Below, piece after piece: positions 1 to 12,100 of a stretch of DNA of 64,000 nucleotides. Where the stretch lies: assembly GCF_950023065.1 (NCBI RefSeq), contig NC_088680.1, positions 17,720,559 to 17,784,558 on the forward strand. Direction: 5' to 3'. The position numbers and the translations under genes were made by a program. This DNA is from Planococcus citri. Lineage: Eukaryota; Arthropoda; Insecta; Hemiptera; Pseudococcidae. Below the pieces are notes generated by a model. It saw nothing but the letters and a program-made list of their open reading frames with translations, made no database searches and was not told where the DNA came from. Each line of letters begins with the position of its first letter. The stretch's first letter is position 1.

Positions 1-3000
1 AATTTATTCACATTTCCAGCGAAAATAAAACATATCACAGCGTTCTTTTTCAATGACTCGTCTTCAGTGGCGAATAATCTCGATCCTAAGGATTCTAAAA
101 TCCGCAAACAAAAAAAAATTCTGAATAATCCAAATCTTACGTATGTAATTTAAAAGTGGAAGGAATTAAGGTTTACCACATAAAACTCTGAATTCGCCAC
201 CATTCGTATAGGTCAGTAGAGCAACCAGGATTTGTTTCCAGCTTGATAAATCACAAGTATCGACGATATTGAACCAGTCCTCGGTTGCAATGGTTGATAT
301 TAACGCAACCAAAGGGTCCTCAGTTTTCTAAGCAAAAGAATAAATTAAAATTTTCCATTGAAAAATGAATTTTTTACGCTCGTTGTACTCAATTACCTCG
401 AAATATTTCGCTTGAGCTTTAGCAATTAATTCCGGACCTCCAGACATGGCTATCACAAATGCATCAGCTATTTTGTCTTCTCTTAGACATAAATCCACTG
501 CTAGTTCCAGATCACCGAGCAGCAAAGCGTCGCTAATGGCACTTTCCACGTCTGTAAATTATTCGAATAATTCATTAAAATTCGAATGAAGTCGAAAGTC
601 AAAGAATCACGATTAAAATTACCGTTATTTTCAGGGATTTTCAATGGCGATGGCTTACTTATTGGTGTTGAATTAGAGACAGAGTCTTGCTGAGCCTGAA
701 AAAAAAAAAACATTACGTTTGAAATAGTGAAATTTTGAACCATTTTTGGGTGAATTTATCATTTTTGTGGGTTCAATACTCACAGCTATGGTATTGAAAA
801 TATCTTCAGCAGGTCCCTGTGACAGAAAAATGTAAATGAGATGAAGAATATTTGGAATTCAACATTAAAAAAAAATAATTACTCACAATATGAGATATAT
901 TGGACGAAGGATCACAGGGCAACTCATCAGAGCCCAAGTTATTAATATTCAAAGCGCCGAGCTGATGACAGAAAGACATAATTCAAAACTTGAAACAAAT
1001 TCAAACATTTTTCAAAGAGAAAATTTGTTTACCTTTTCTTTCAACGTTGGTTTTGAAATACCCAGCAATGAGTACATATGTTGTTTGAAATTATCACCGT
1101 AAAATTGCCCAGATATAAAATTCCATAAGTTTTTCTCTTCAGGATCATCGGTAGTTTCATGTTTTTTCATGCAGTGAGCATATACATCGCCTTCCTCCAG
1201 AACTTGTTCCAGTTCTTTGAATTTTTCAACTAAATTTGGTTCGGTGACCACTTGAAGAATCTGTACAGCTGCACTTTGGTTCTCAAAACTCAACAATTTA
1301 CCTCCAAACTGAAAAAAAATATATTTTTAGAGAACGCCACAAATACGAATGGTTTTTAAAAATAAAGCACTTACTCCAAAACAAACTCCGGATGTTTTCT
1401 TTAGCCATTTGGGTGCCTTGTTTGAAGTTATTTGAGCTGGCTGAGCTGGTTGTTGGTATTGGCTTGCGCCAGGAAACGAATCAGCGATCTAAAAAAAAAT
1501 ATAAACGAATCAGCGATCTAAAAAAAATATTTATGAATGGAAGAGAATACCTCTCGTCGTTGAGCTGATTGAAATTACCATATTTGTTGGTTCTTGAGAC
1601 TGATCACTCGGCCAAGCCAAAACCGTAGCAAGACCACTGCTGCTGGAGCTTGAAATTAAAGAAGGATTTCTGGGACACCAGTTCACTTCGAAATTCCATT
1701 CAGTTGCTAATGGAATTTCTCGAATTACTTCTGCCGCCTGCGAATTTATTAAGAATCAGTCTCGATCAAGGGCACAGACAGCAAGAAACAAAGCAATATT
1801 ACCGCTGATGAGGTAGTGTTCAAGTTCCATAACAGTAATTTGTTATCTTTACCGCTGCTCATCAAAAGATCTGGATCAGCGTCGCTCCAATCTAGAGATA
1901 ACACACCCCTGTCGAAAAAAAATTGATTGGTTAAAGCGTTGTTCGAAGAAGACAATACCAAATCGAATTTCAAGTACCTTTCATGTCCTTGGAATAATTT
2001 CATCGGTGACGTGGCTGATCTAAGATCCCACATTTGAATAACTGGATACTGATCTTCTTCGGAAGCTAAGCAAAGCTGCGTAGTATACTGCGATCCGGTC
2101 TGTGGATTCCATTTTATATCTTTCCATCGTATCTAAATGTGAAAATGATCATAAATGCTGAACATTTCAATTTAAATCGAGATCCATAAAAATGACTCAC
2201 ATTAGACGAAGGATCAGACAATTTAATAATTGACTTGGATATTCTAAGATCCCAAACCAAACACTGGGTTGCGAAAGCTGTAGCGATGATATGTTGCACT
2301 GGAAACACAATTGATCAGATTAATTTTCAGACGAATTTCACTCTCATCGACCTCGTTGAAACCACTGTTACCTTGTTTGTTACTCGATAACGATGCAATA
2401 TCCTCGAGATGCTCAGTAGCTGCGAGTTGTTGTATAGGAACGAATTCTCTATTCAAGTCCCAAATGAATATCTCAGATGCCGATGCTCCGGTAGCTAAAA
2501 GATTCTTCTATAAAACAAGTCATCGATTAGAAACCCACATTACAAAATGAAAACTTCGCAGAAAAACACGAACCTGTAAAGTAAAATCCAAAGCTCGAAC
2601 TGCTCCGGAATGAGCCTTCAAACAAGCAATTAACCCATCTTCTTCGGTAGCAAGTCTTGTATCATCAATTACTTGTCGTTCAGCGAGTTGATTAGCATCG
2701 TAGATGGATAATACGCCAGAATCACAACCTCCGGCGATGATACTCTTGTCAGATTCATTGGCCCAGATAAGTTTATGAAATCTAGAGCAAATTATAATCA
2801 ATATTGTGCGATTCTGTTATAAACAAAACACTTTCTCAGTATAAAAATCCTACCTGTGATCTGATTTATAAGCACATACAACATTTAAATCGACAGAAGG
2901 ACCGCTCAAATCGGCTTCATATAATTCGATACATGCTGAGGTACTGAACGAAGCATCTAATTGTTGAGCTGCAGTTCCAGCTGCCAAACTTATAGGATAT

Positions 3001-3062
3001 TGACTTTTAGGCGACCATGCTAAATGTACCGGTACTGTTTTCGCAATCTCCTTTTTTGTCAT
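1..3062 (-). CDS. Sec31: Sec31, COPII outer-coat protein (5' part, runs off left edge)
   Basis: Sec31 pairs with Sec13 to form the outer cage of COPII vesicles at ER exit sites. I could join 15 exons in one open frame (about 680 residues): 3076-2854 (ATG at 3062), 2781-2574, 2507-2372, 2298-2201, 2132-1978, 1908-1803, 1737-1579, 1488-1375, 1308-1033, 961-887, 816-784, 695-623, 551-397, 327-177, 94-1. Every junction is GT-AG and the phases agree. Family-typical stretches include TAAQQLDASFST near the N-terminus, WD repeats with IWDLN, VWDLR, MWDLR and LLWNL, then FGGKLLSFEN, and the helical region with SAISDALLLGDLELAVDLCL and WKQILVALLTYT. The proline-rich middle and the C-terminus lie outside the window. 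An acceptor at 3077 implies an upstream noncoding exon that I could not place. A 33-nt microexon (816-784) may be alternatively spliced. Confidence 0.95.
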
Positions 3063-3782
3063 TTTGCAGTCACACCTGTAAATTGGTATAAAAAACACTA
3101 CGTCAGATATGTTACAACTTGGCAGTGTTATCACACAATAAGTGGGCTCAATCGGTCATATCAAAGTGAACTAGAACGAGTTATTGTTACGTAATCGAAT
3201 GATAAATAATTATAAAAATCGTCAATGTACTAAAATAACAATTATAAATGAACTTTTACCCTTTTTTTTATTAGCTGAGGCACCACCAACTTCAGTGATA
3301 ACCGAAGTTATTTCCAACCTGAAACTTCCTACGTGGAATCATGAAAGTCGATTAAAAATAACACCGAGCTGGCCAAGTGACGGAGTAGTGTTCCCATTTA
3401 TATGACAATTTATGAATGAAATTTTGAAATTTTTTCGAGATAAAAATACCGGAAATGAAAAAAAAAAAGTGAAAAAAGTGATAATGGAATGAAATGATAA
3501 GAAATGAAAATTTGAAAACAACTCAATTCGTGACATTTGATCGAAACGACACATTTTTTCAGAAGGTTGGTTGAAAAATAGGTTCAAAATGTTACTATCC
3601 AGTTACTGTTCATGTGTCGTTTTGCGGTTTTCTGTAATCAAAAATGTGATAGCGAAATTTTTCAGAATTTTTGTCGAAGCGATTGTTTAATTTAATTAAT
3701 ATTCCATTTGTTCGAGTTTCGACTCATTTTATCGTGACTATTTATTATAAAGATACACTGTATTCGTTCATTGTCTACTTCA
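3063..3782. promoter_or_regulatory. Divergent intergenic region between Sec31 and WTAP
   Basis: About 0.7 kb separates the two outward-facing start codons, so it should hold both promoters. Sec31 needs a leader exon here, because a good 3' splice site lies just upstream of its ATG. I see no clear TATA box; the sequence is A/T-rich with purine runs around 3440-3480. The bidirectional promoter role is inferred from the arrangement only. Confidence 0.45.
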
Positions 3783-5235
3783 ATGGCCGTGGATACTTCT
3801 GAAACGACCGAAACGGTCCCACCGCCGATAGAAGATACTTCTCCGGCTGTCGTCAAAGAAGAACCTCAAAACACCGAAAAACCCTCTGAATCGCCCACAA
3901 ACGAAGTTATCAAAGAGCCTTTCGAAAACAGAGGCATCGAACTAATTCACGACGAAGAAACATTGAACAATATGACTAAAGAAGAACTTATGGACGTGTA
4001 CAAAAACAGTATTACTTATATCAACAGCGTTGAAACTAAATTAGCAAATTTTGAAGGTAAATCTCCTCTCTGTTCTTTTTTTTTTTTTTGCTAATTTGCG
4101 CGTAGATTCTAACTCTTAATTTTCATTTTCGAAGCTGAAATACTTTCGTTGAAAAATACTGCCGATTATCAAAAACAACGCGATCCTTCCTACAGAGAAA
4201 AAGTCCTGTTGAGGAAGTTGGCTATGAAAGAGCAAGAAATCCAAGAATTCGCCGTACGTTATCAATAAATTCTAAATTTAACAGCTTCCATTATGTAGAT
4301 ATTAATTCAATACATTGGTTTTTCAGAGTCAAATAAGTGAACTAAAAGCGTCTCAGATAACGTCGCTCACAACGTTGAAATCAAGTCTGCTAGATCCGGC
4401 TGTAAATATCATAATTCAAAAACTCAAAAACGAATTGAGCGCTACAAAAGCTAGTTTGGAAGAAACTCAAAATGAATTAAATGCTTGGAAATTTACTCCG
4501 GACAGGTATATAATTTCACTGCTGACTCGTATTCAAATATTTCTCGTTGATTACGACCTAATCCGATTATTTTTATTTCAGTAACACTGGTAAGAGACTG
4601 ATGGCTAAATGCAGGCTGCTACATCAAGAAAACGAAGAACTAGGAAAAATGATCTCAAGCGGCCGAGTAGCTAAATTAGAAGGCGAACTAGCTCTTCAAA
4701 AAAGCTTCAGCGAAGAGGTTAAAAAATCCCAATACGGTACGTTTCACTCGTTCGATTTTGTATTTAAACCCCTATCTTCGTTTAATTCATTCAATCTTGT
4801 ACAGAACTGGACGAACTGCTGCAAGATCTCGACGAAGATGTTGAAGGTATGCAAGGTACGATTTACTACTTACAACAAGAACTGAAGAAATCCAAAGAGA
4901 AAATCGCCGATTTGAATTCTAAAAATATAGAACTGAAGAATCTCTTGAATGGTAACGTTTCAGAAAACGATACCGAAAAGAAGTCCAAGACCGAACAATC
5001 TTTCAATCAAGAGGACGAATCTTCTAACGATTCAGCCTGCCTGATTTTAAAAGTTAATCCGGAAGAAGAATACGATACGATGTTGAACATCGATGAAATC
5101 AAACAGGAGAGCGAGTCGGATTATAAGAATAAAAGAAATGCCGATGATGTTAAAACTGTACCTCTTAAGAAACAAAAACGTATGAATCTCAGTCCCGAAT
5201 ATCAAGAGAAAGTTAAAAAGGAACCGGATGAGTGA
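3783..5235 (+). CDS. WTAP: WTAP / Fl(2)d, m6A methyltransferase regulatory subunit
   Basis: WTAP (Drosophila fl(2)d) is the nuclear scaffold of the m6A mRNA writer and also controls splicing, including sex determination in flies. Five exons join to 385 codons: 3783-4056, 4135-4253, 4327-4505, 4582-4736, 4805-5235, all GT-AG with consistent phase. Diagnostic stretches are LRKLAMKEQEIQEF, DPAVNIIIQKLKNELSATK, ELNAWKFTPD, GKRLMAKCRLLHQENEELG and LDELLQDLDEDVEGMQGTI, which form the long WTAP coiled coil. The N-terminus (about 70 residues) is acidic and rich in Pro/Thr. The C-terminus is charged, with KKQKR (a possible nuclear localisation signal) near its end. The start is the first ATG of the open exon; an upstream in-frame TTG was ignored. 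Confidence 0.93.
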
Positions 5236-6163
5236 AGCCTAGGCGAGACGATCTCATTCTCTTTGTATTTCATGATTACCATATTGTTGTGATTTATTGT
5301 ACATACAGTATAATTTACCTACGTATTTTCTATTATTTTTTTCTCCTCATCGGTTTCATCTCCTAACTCTGAGTGTTGATATACTTTTTGCCATAAATAT
5401 TCATAAAATTCGCTTTCCATCTTTTTTTTTTTTAGCTAAGTCATGTTTTTTCTCTTAATTTTCTTGTTTTCCGGTAGCTAAGAAAACCGGTATCAGAAAT
5501 GGAATGGGAACGAATGTAAATATTTTACGTAGATTGTTTATTTATCGTGTAAAACGAACCGAGGCGATTAATCGTTCGATAACCTTCCTTGTAGAAAATT
5601 AAAAACGCTCAAAGAAAATTATTGAATTTTTTTCAAATCATCTGATGTAAAACTGATACACCTATTTGTTCATCTTTTAAATCGAATACTTGTTCAATTA
5701 AAAAACCTGATAAAAGAGTACATAAACTGAGCAAATATTCCGCATATTAATTCTCAGTTGATGTTCGACTATTAACACAGATGAGATCGTATTTGGCAGT
5801 AGCTGGTGACCTTTGTACGTTTTATTTTCGCGAAGAAAGATCTTTCAGTTGTTTACAGTGTAATGAAATATACGATAATAACTTTCATGTTGAGAAGAGA
5901 ACGAAAAATTACGTCATTTAACTCCAGCAGAACAACGTCGACATTTATGTTACGACGAAGGTCAACATTCCCCGAATACCCTTTCTACTCGTGGGTTCGA
6001 GTTCGATGCGCCTGTGTACTGTGTTGATATAATTTTTATCATACTCATAGTTCACTCGTCTCGAGTCGGCGTACTTGGTTGTTATTTGGTTCGTTCGTTT
6101 GTTACAATTTCACTCATATTTTTAAAATTCCTTCAGCTGTTGGAGTAATATTAATGCATTAAA
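5236..6163. other. WTAP 3' region and carrier upstream region
   Basis: No gene is supported here. The first few hundred bases after the WTAP stop are T-rich and presumably 3' UTR, though I found no canonical AATAAA close to the stop. The part next to 6164 should be the carrier's 5' UTR and promoter. The single open stretch around 5806-6027 shows no family resemblance. Confidence 0.4.
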
Positions 6164-9100
6164 ATGAGCGAACAACAGATACCTAATTATTTGAAATTCG
6201 CCTTCGGTGGATTATCTGGGTAAGTAAATCCTCCTATAAGCATGTGATAAGAACACCATGATTCTAGATTCGTTGATAAAAAATTTGAAATTAATTCACT
6301 GTACGGTTTACAGAATGGGAGCTACCTGTGTCGTACAACCATTAGATTTGGTCAAAAATCGTATGCAGCTGAGCGGAGCTGGTGGCAAACAAAAAGAATA
6401 CAAGACTAGTTTCCATATGATAAGAGCGATCATAAAAAATGAAGGATTTTTCGCCATGTACAACGGTCTCTCTGCTGGATTATTGCGTCAGGCTACGTAT
6501 ACGACGACTCGTCTCGGAATGTATACCTGGTTATTCGCTAAATGCACCGGGTAAATTGAATAAATACTCAGTAATCGAAACTTACACATCTTCGTTCCCA
6601 TTCTAATCATTACGAATGTTCTCAGAGATGGCCAAAAATCACCCAACTTTGCTGTAAAAGCAGGCCTAGGAATGTTGGCTGGTATGTGCGGTGCTTTCGT
6701 TGGTACTCCGGCCGAAGTTGCATTGGTTCGAATGACAGCAGATGGACGACTACCGGAAGCTGAACGAAGAAACTATAAAAGTGTCGTTGACGCATTGACC
6801 AAAATAACCAAACAAGAGGGTGTGTTCCAACTTTGGAGAGGTGCTATTCCTACGATGGGTCGATCAATGGTCGTCAACGGTGCTCAGCTAGCTTCCTATT
6901 CTCAAGCTAAAGAGTTCCTTATGAGTACTGGTGAGTTGACCGTCAATGATGATCGATTTACGAAGGTTAAGGTCGAATCTAGCGTAAATTTGATCGTGTA
7001 TTTTTGTCTGTTTTCATCAGGATACTTCAAGGATAATATCATGTGCCATTTCACCAGCAGTATGATTTCTGGTTTGATTACAACTGCTGCTTCGATGCCG
7101 GTCGATATCGCTAAAACGAGGTAGATACATATAAGTAACTCGAAATCAAACGAATATTTTCGTTTATTATTGCGAGTAATTATCGTAGTAAATTCATCGT
7201 ACTTCTACACATAACGTACAGAGACAGGCCAGCATAGTTATTGTATGTAAGAAAAACGAACCAGTTTAACGTTTAATTCCCCCCTTCGTAACCTTGGTAA
7301 ACGTGTTCGAGTTATTAATCGAACGGCGTAGATATTCCATTATTTCGACGATGACAAAGATGAAAAGAGAAAAAATTCGCCTGTATAAAATGGGAAATTT
7401 ATTTTAAATACGATTCGCGACCGCGACCTCTGAAAGTAACCTTTTTTTATTCCGTTTTTATCTTAGATAAAAGAAGCAGAAGCACACTTCTGAAAGTGAT
7501 AATGTCATTTGAAAGATTATCCGCATCGTAAACTCGTCTCGAATTATCTATTTTAAAATTTCATCTACCTAATTATATTATGTCTTTGGTTGAGTATTTC
7601 ACGAGTGTGTATTCTGTGTATTTACGATAACGAGAACGACCTACTGAAATTTACTTTTATCGATAAGCGAGCAGCGAGCCTCGAGATGTTTAATGAATGA
7701 GAAAATTAAGAAAGTGCGACGATCGAATTCGTGAAAGTAATTGGCAATGACAAATTTTTCGATATCGACAACCTACCGCCTGATTTAATTAGTTTCCTCG
7801 TTCGTGAATAGAATACCTATATTCATTTTTTTTTTTTTCAATATTAGGTACTGTTCAGCTTTTTTGGAAAATTACTCGATTGAGTATTTTTATCGTTATA
7901 CGAATATACCTACTTAGTTAATTAATGGAATTTATTATAGTCGTATAAATTCAGAATTTTAATTGATGAAATACCGAACCTCTCTTGCATAAAACGGTGA
8001 AAGAAGAGGAAAACGCCAGCGAATAAATCGCTTAATTTTTATTCTTAATTGATAATAATTGATAAATGTAAGTAGAAGACTTAATGGATCGTTTGATACA
8101 TCGATCCGTACAATTTTCCCAAGGCTTTGGAATTTAGTCTTTATACCTACTCTTTAGATCGGCTTAGCTTTCACGTGTTCGTGTATTTTTTTTATCGCTG
8201 TTTTTGAGACATAGTTGATGAAATTTTAAATAGACAATTGACGAGTGAGTATATGGCTGGATTTACGCGATAACGAGCAGTATAGAGTTGAGGAGCTGTC
8301 AATTACAATATCGAGTTTTACGTCATCGTGTACAACAGTCTCATAAAACCGTCGAATAATTAAATCGAAGTTATTAAAACTGAACCCATATTCTACGTAA
8401 TGAAATTTTATTAGTAGCGAAAATTTGTAGGCTACGTTGTTTTTTATTGGACTGCAATACTTATTATGTATTTGAGATTTTATGAATTACTGTAATTGGT
8501 TCATATTTGGTATGGTTCACTTCTTTTACGTGAAGGATTGTTTTGAAAGGTTCGAAAAACTGCCGGTGCCTTTGAAATAAGGTATTTCGAAATTGTCATA
8601 GGTTAGTAGCGGTTTCGGTCTGATGGACTAGAGAAATTCAACGATGATTTTGAGGAACCTATGTAGAAAGAAAACCAAGTTTTACCTACTCTGAAATTGT
8701 ATAAAATTATCGAGGTATAGGTAGTAGGTACATATACCTAACAGGTATTGCGTGATTCATAAGATAAAAATAGGTACAGGTATAGGGTCCAACAATGAAT
8801 GAAAGGAACCCCACTTGCGACCGGTAGCTCTTATCTAGTTTTTATCAAAGTATTATGTCAATAGGTTTCTGTGTTTAAATAAGTTGAGTATACATACTAT
8901 TTTTCCCGCGTTCACCGAAAACCTTCGGTTCGTTTTTTCTGAAAAATATTCCTCGATTTTAGAATTATTTTTCTGTTGAATTTTCATTCAAGAAATAAGA
9001 TCGATCGTGAGGGTTACCGCGGGTCTTAAATTTTCTTTCATGGTTTCAATACCTAATGTGACCTTCTTTGGCACCCCTGAGTACTTTATTTTAAACTTAG

Positions 9101-12100
9101 TTATTCCTAAATCAGCGTAAATTATACAAAGATGTTCGAGGCTTCGAATTCTCGGAAGAAACGGAAGGGCTGGGAGGATTTTTGTGTATCTGGCAACTGG
9201 CAAGTACAAATTTCATGGGCTCAAATTTCAAGTGATGGACATTCCTATATATTCTCTTTTCTTTTCCTTGTGCAATTTTGTTGAATTGAACAATAATTGC
9301 GTAAAATACTTACAAAACTGCAATCGTCAAAAAATTTGAAAAATTTAGTTATTTATGACACACTCGACCTGAAAAAATGATCATTAATCATTCATGGTTG
9401 TTGTGGTTTTTTTGTATCTAAATTGCCAAGAAAACCTTGCTATTTTGCCAACAGAATGCCTAAAACATCCAGAAGTGCTGATTTTTGCATTAATTGTTCA
9501 ACAAAATAGAGCCCTAATTTTTGCCAAAATTGTCAAAAAATCATGTTTTTTTGTAAAAATGATCGGAAGCCCCATTCTTTGCAAAAATTCCCAGAGGGTC
9601 CAAGTTTTTTTTTTTTTTTAATTTTATTCTTTGCAAAAATTGTCAAAAAAGTGACATTTTTTCCAAAAATTGTACCTACAAAAGTTTCATTTTTGGCAGA
9701 ATTGCCAAAAAAAAGTCACGCAGATAAATACTGATTCTTGTCTCAGCTGCCTGAAAACCCCTGTTTTTCAAAATTTCCAAATCATGATCTTGTTCGTTTT
9801 TTTCAATTGTCAAAAAGTCTTAATTTTTTCTACGTGAAATGAAAAATTGTAAAAAAGTTGAATTTCCTCAAAATTGTCAATAAGTTCTAATTTAATATCA
9901 ACATTTTCCAGAAAGAAAAAGTCTTATTTTTTGACGAAATTGCTGAGAAATTCCTACATTTTTGTCAAAATATACAGAAAAAAATATGGACTTTTGCTTT
10001 TTCTGTCTGAAAAGTGAAAACTCTGTTTTTTTCAAAACAGCCAAATAATGACACCCCTCCCCCTTTTTTTAACCAAAATTTTCAGAAAGTACCACTTTTT
10101 GTCAAAATTATTAATGTCTAATTTTTTATCAATTAATTTGTCAAAAAGTTTTATATTTATTTAAGGGTATTCTTTACCACTAGTTATCAGTTGTTTCAGC
10201 TCGAGAAAAATGCTCAACTTATGCACCTGATTACTCCGTGAATTTTTGACCGATTTCAATGGAGTTTGTTTTAATATGACGTTTATTCTTTTATCTAGCC
10301 GAGTACGTAGCGATTTTTCGAAATTATCAATTTTTTTTCTCAAAAAATAGCTATGAAAACACAGTAACTTGCGAGTAGCCAAGCAGGCAACTGGAGGCTT
10401 ATATCAAAAATGTAGCGACGTACTCGGCTAGATCTCATTTTTTTGAACCATACTGTGAAAAAAAAATGTTCAAAAAGTTGAAACTTGCGGAGTAATCAGG
10501 TGTATAAGTTCTGTACTCTGATGGATGGGAGCGGGTGGCGGGACATGAGACATTCCAAGTAACAGTTCAGCCTAAAAAATATAGAGGGTGTGTGTGGGTG
10601 TTGGACGTTATGAAGAAGGGTAGTTTCGTTCTTCACAGATTTTACGTATTTAAACCGGTTTTACTTCTTCCGACATCTTCTGAGGTTACTAGTACTGGGT
10701 GTCGATTTAGTTTTCTAATTCAATAGGCAAGGCAAGGCAAGGCAAGGCGCCCGCCTACAGTGGTAAATTTGATGATGGGAGGGAGGGTGGTAAAATTTGA
10801 AGAAATTAGAAAACTAACAAATTATGGAAAATTTTCTTTTTCAAAAATAAAAAATAGAAAAAACGTTCCTTAATATCAACTCAATAGTCAACGTTGAGAA
10901 AAGTTGGAGTTTTTTTCCTATTGTCAAAATTTTGTTTTACTTCTTGAAGTATGAAATTTCAGAAGCTTGTTCTTGTTCAATTTTTTAAGAATAAGTATCA
11001 AATTTTGAAAAATAGACTTTCCTGATCGTCAAAAATTATGTTTTTACTTCTTGAATTATGAATTCTTAAAAGCTTAAGCTCTCAGTTCACGTATTATAGC
11101 CTGTTTGGTTTTCTTTTCAATACTCGAGTTTCACCCACGAAATTTATCTGATACGAATGTCATGTACCTACCTAGTACCTAGTATTACCTACTTAGTAAA
11201 ATTTCATTTTTTTCATCAGTAAATTGAAATTATTTTAGTACTAGTTTCTAATATTTAGTATTTTAGTTTAATGACAAATTGGTTAAAATTGATACAAATT
11301 TTTCGAGTTTATGAAATTGGCAATAATGATCGAAAAATTGACACAACTGAATTCCAAAATATTCCCCCATATCTTTCGATGTTTTGCCTTAATTCAAAAT
11401 ATTTGGGAAGAAACAATTTTCAAATTTAGAATTTTTAACCACTCTGTAGAACTCTAAAAGAGGTCTTGGATTTTGAGAACAATGGCGACCTTGATCATTG
11501 ATCGACGCCACTCAGAATCTCAAGTATACTATCTTTTAGAACTGGGGCAGTTCTTTTTGAAAAGAGGTGGAAGTAGTAGTAGAAGTAAAAAATCACAATG
11601 CATATTTTGAAAAATTTCCTCTCTTTGAGGAAAATTGGCACGTCTGAAAAGAACATTCAACTGCAATAAAACACGAAGCTGGTCATATAAGAAGTACTTA
11701 CTTATTAGTCGGTGGACTCGCATAAGGATCAGTTGCAGCCCCCAGCCTATCCTCCAAGAACTTTTTTTTTTAAGGGGGAGTCCTGAGGAACTGACAAAAT
11801 TTCAAGTGCTTAAGTGCCTTTTTCGATTCTTGGTGAATTTTTGAAAATCAAATTTAGGCCAAAAATGAGGGAAAAAATTAAAATCTCGCCAAACTGACCT
11901 AGAAAGCTGACATTTGGAATATATCCTATTTTTGACCGCTGCCAAATCGATTGGAAACTGTTTCAGACCGTTTAGAGTAGTTCTGGAGCCTCCAGAAGAT
12001 TTTTAAAACTTGAAATTCCCACAAAATTACATGAAATGGTGTTGGAAAGACGAAATTCATTCTGCAAACTTTTTTTTTTTAATTTATTTATTTGTACATC

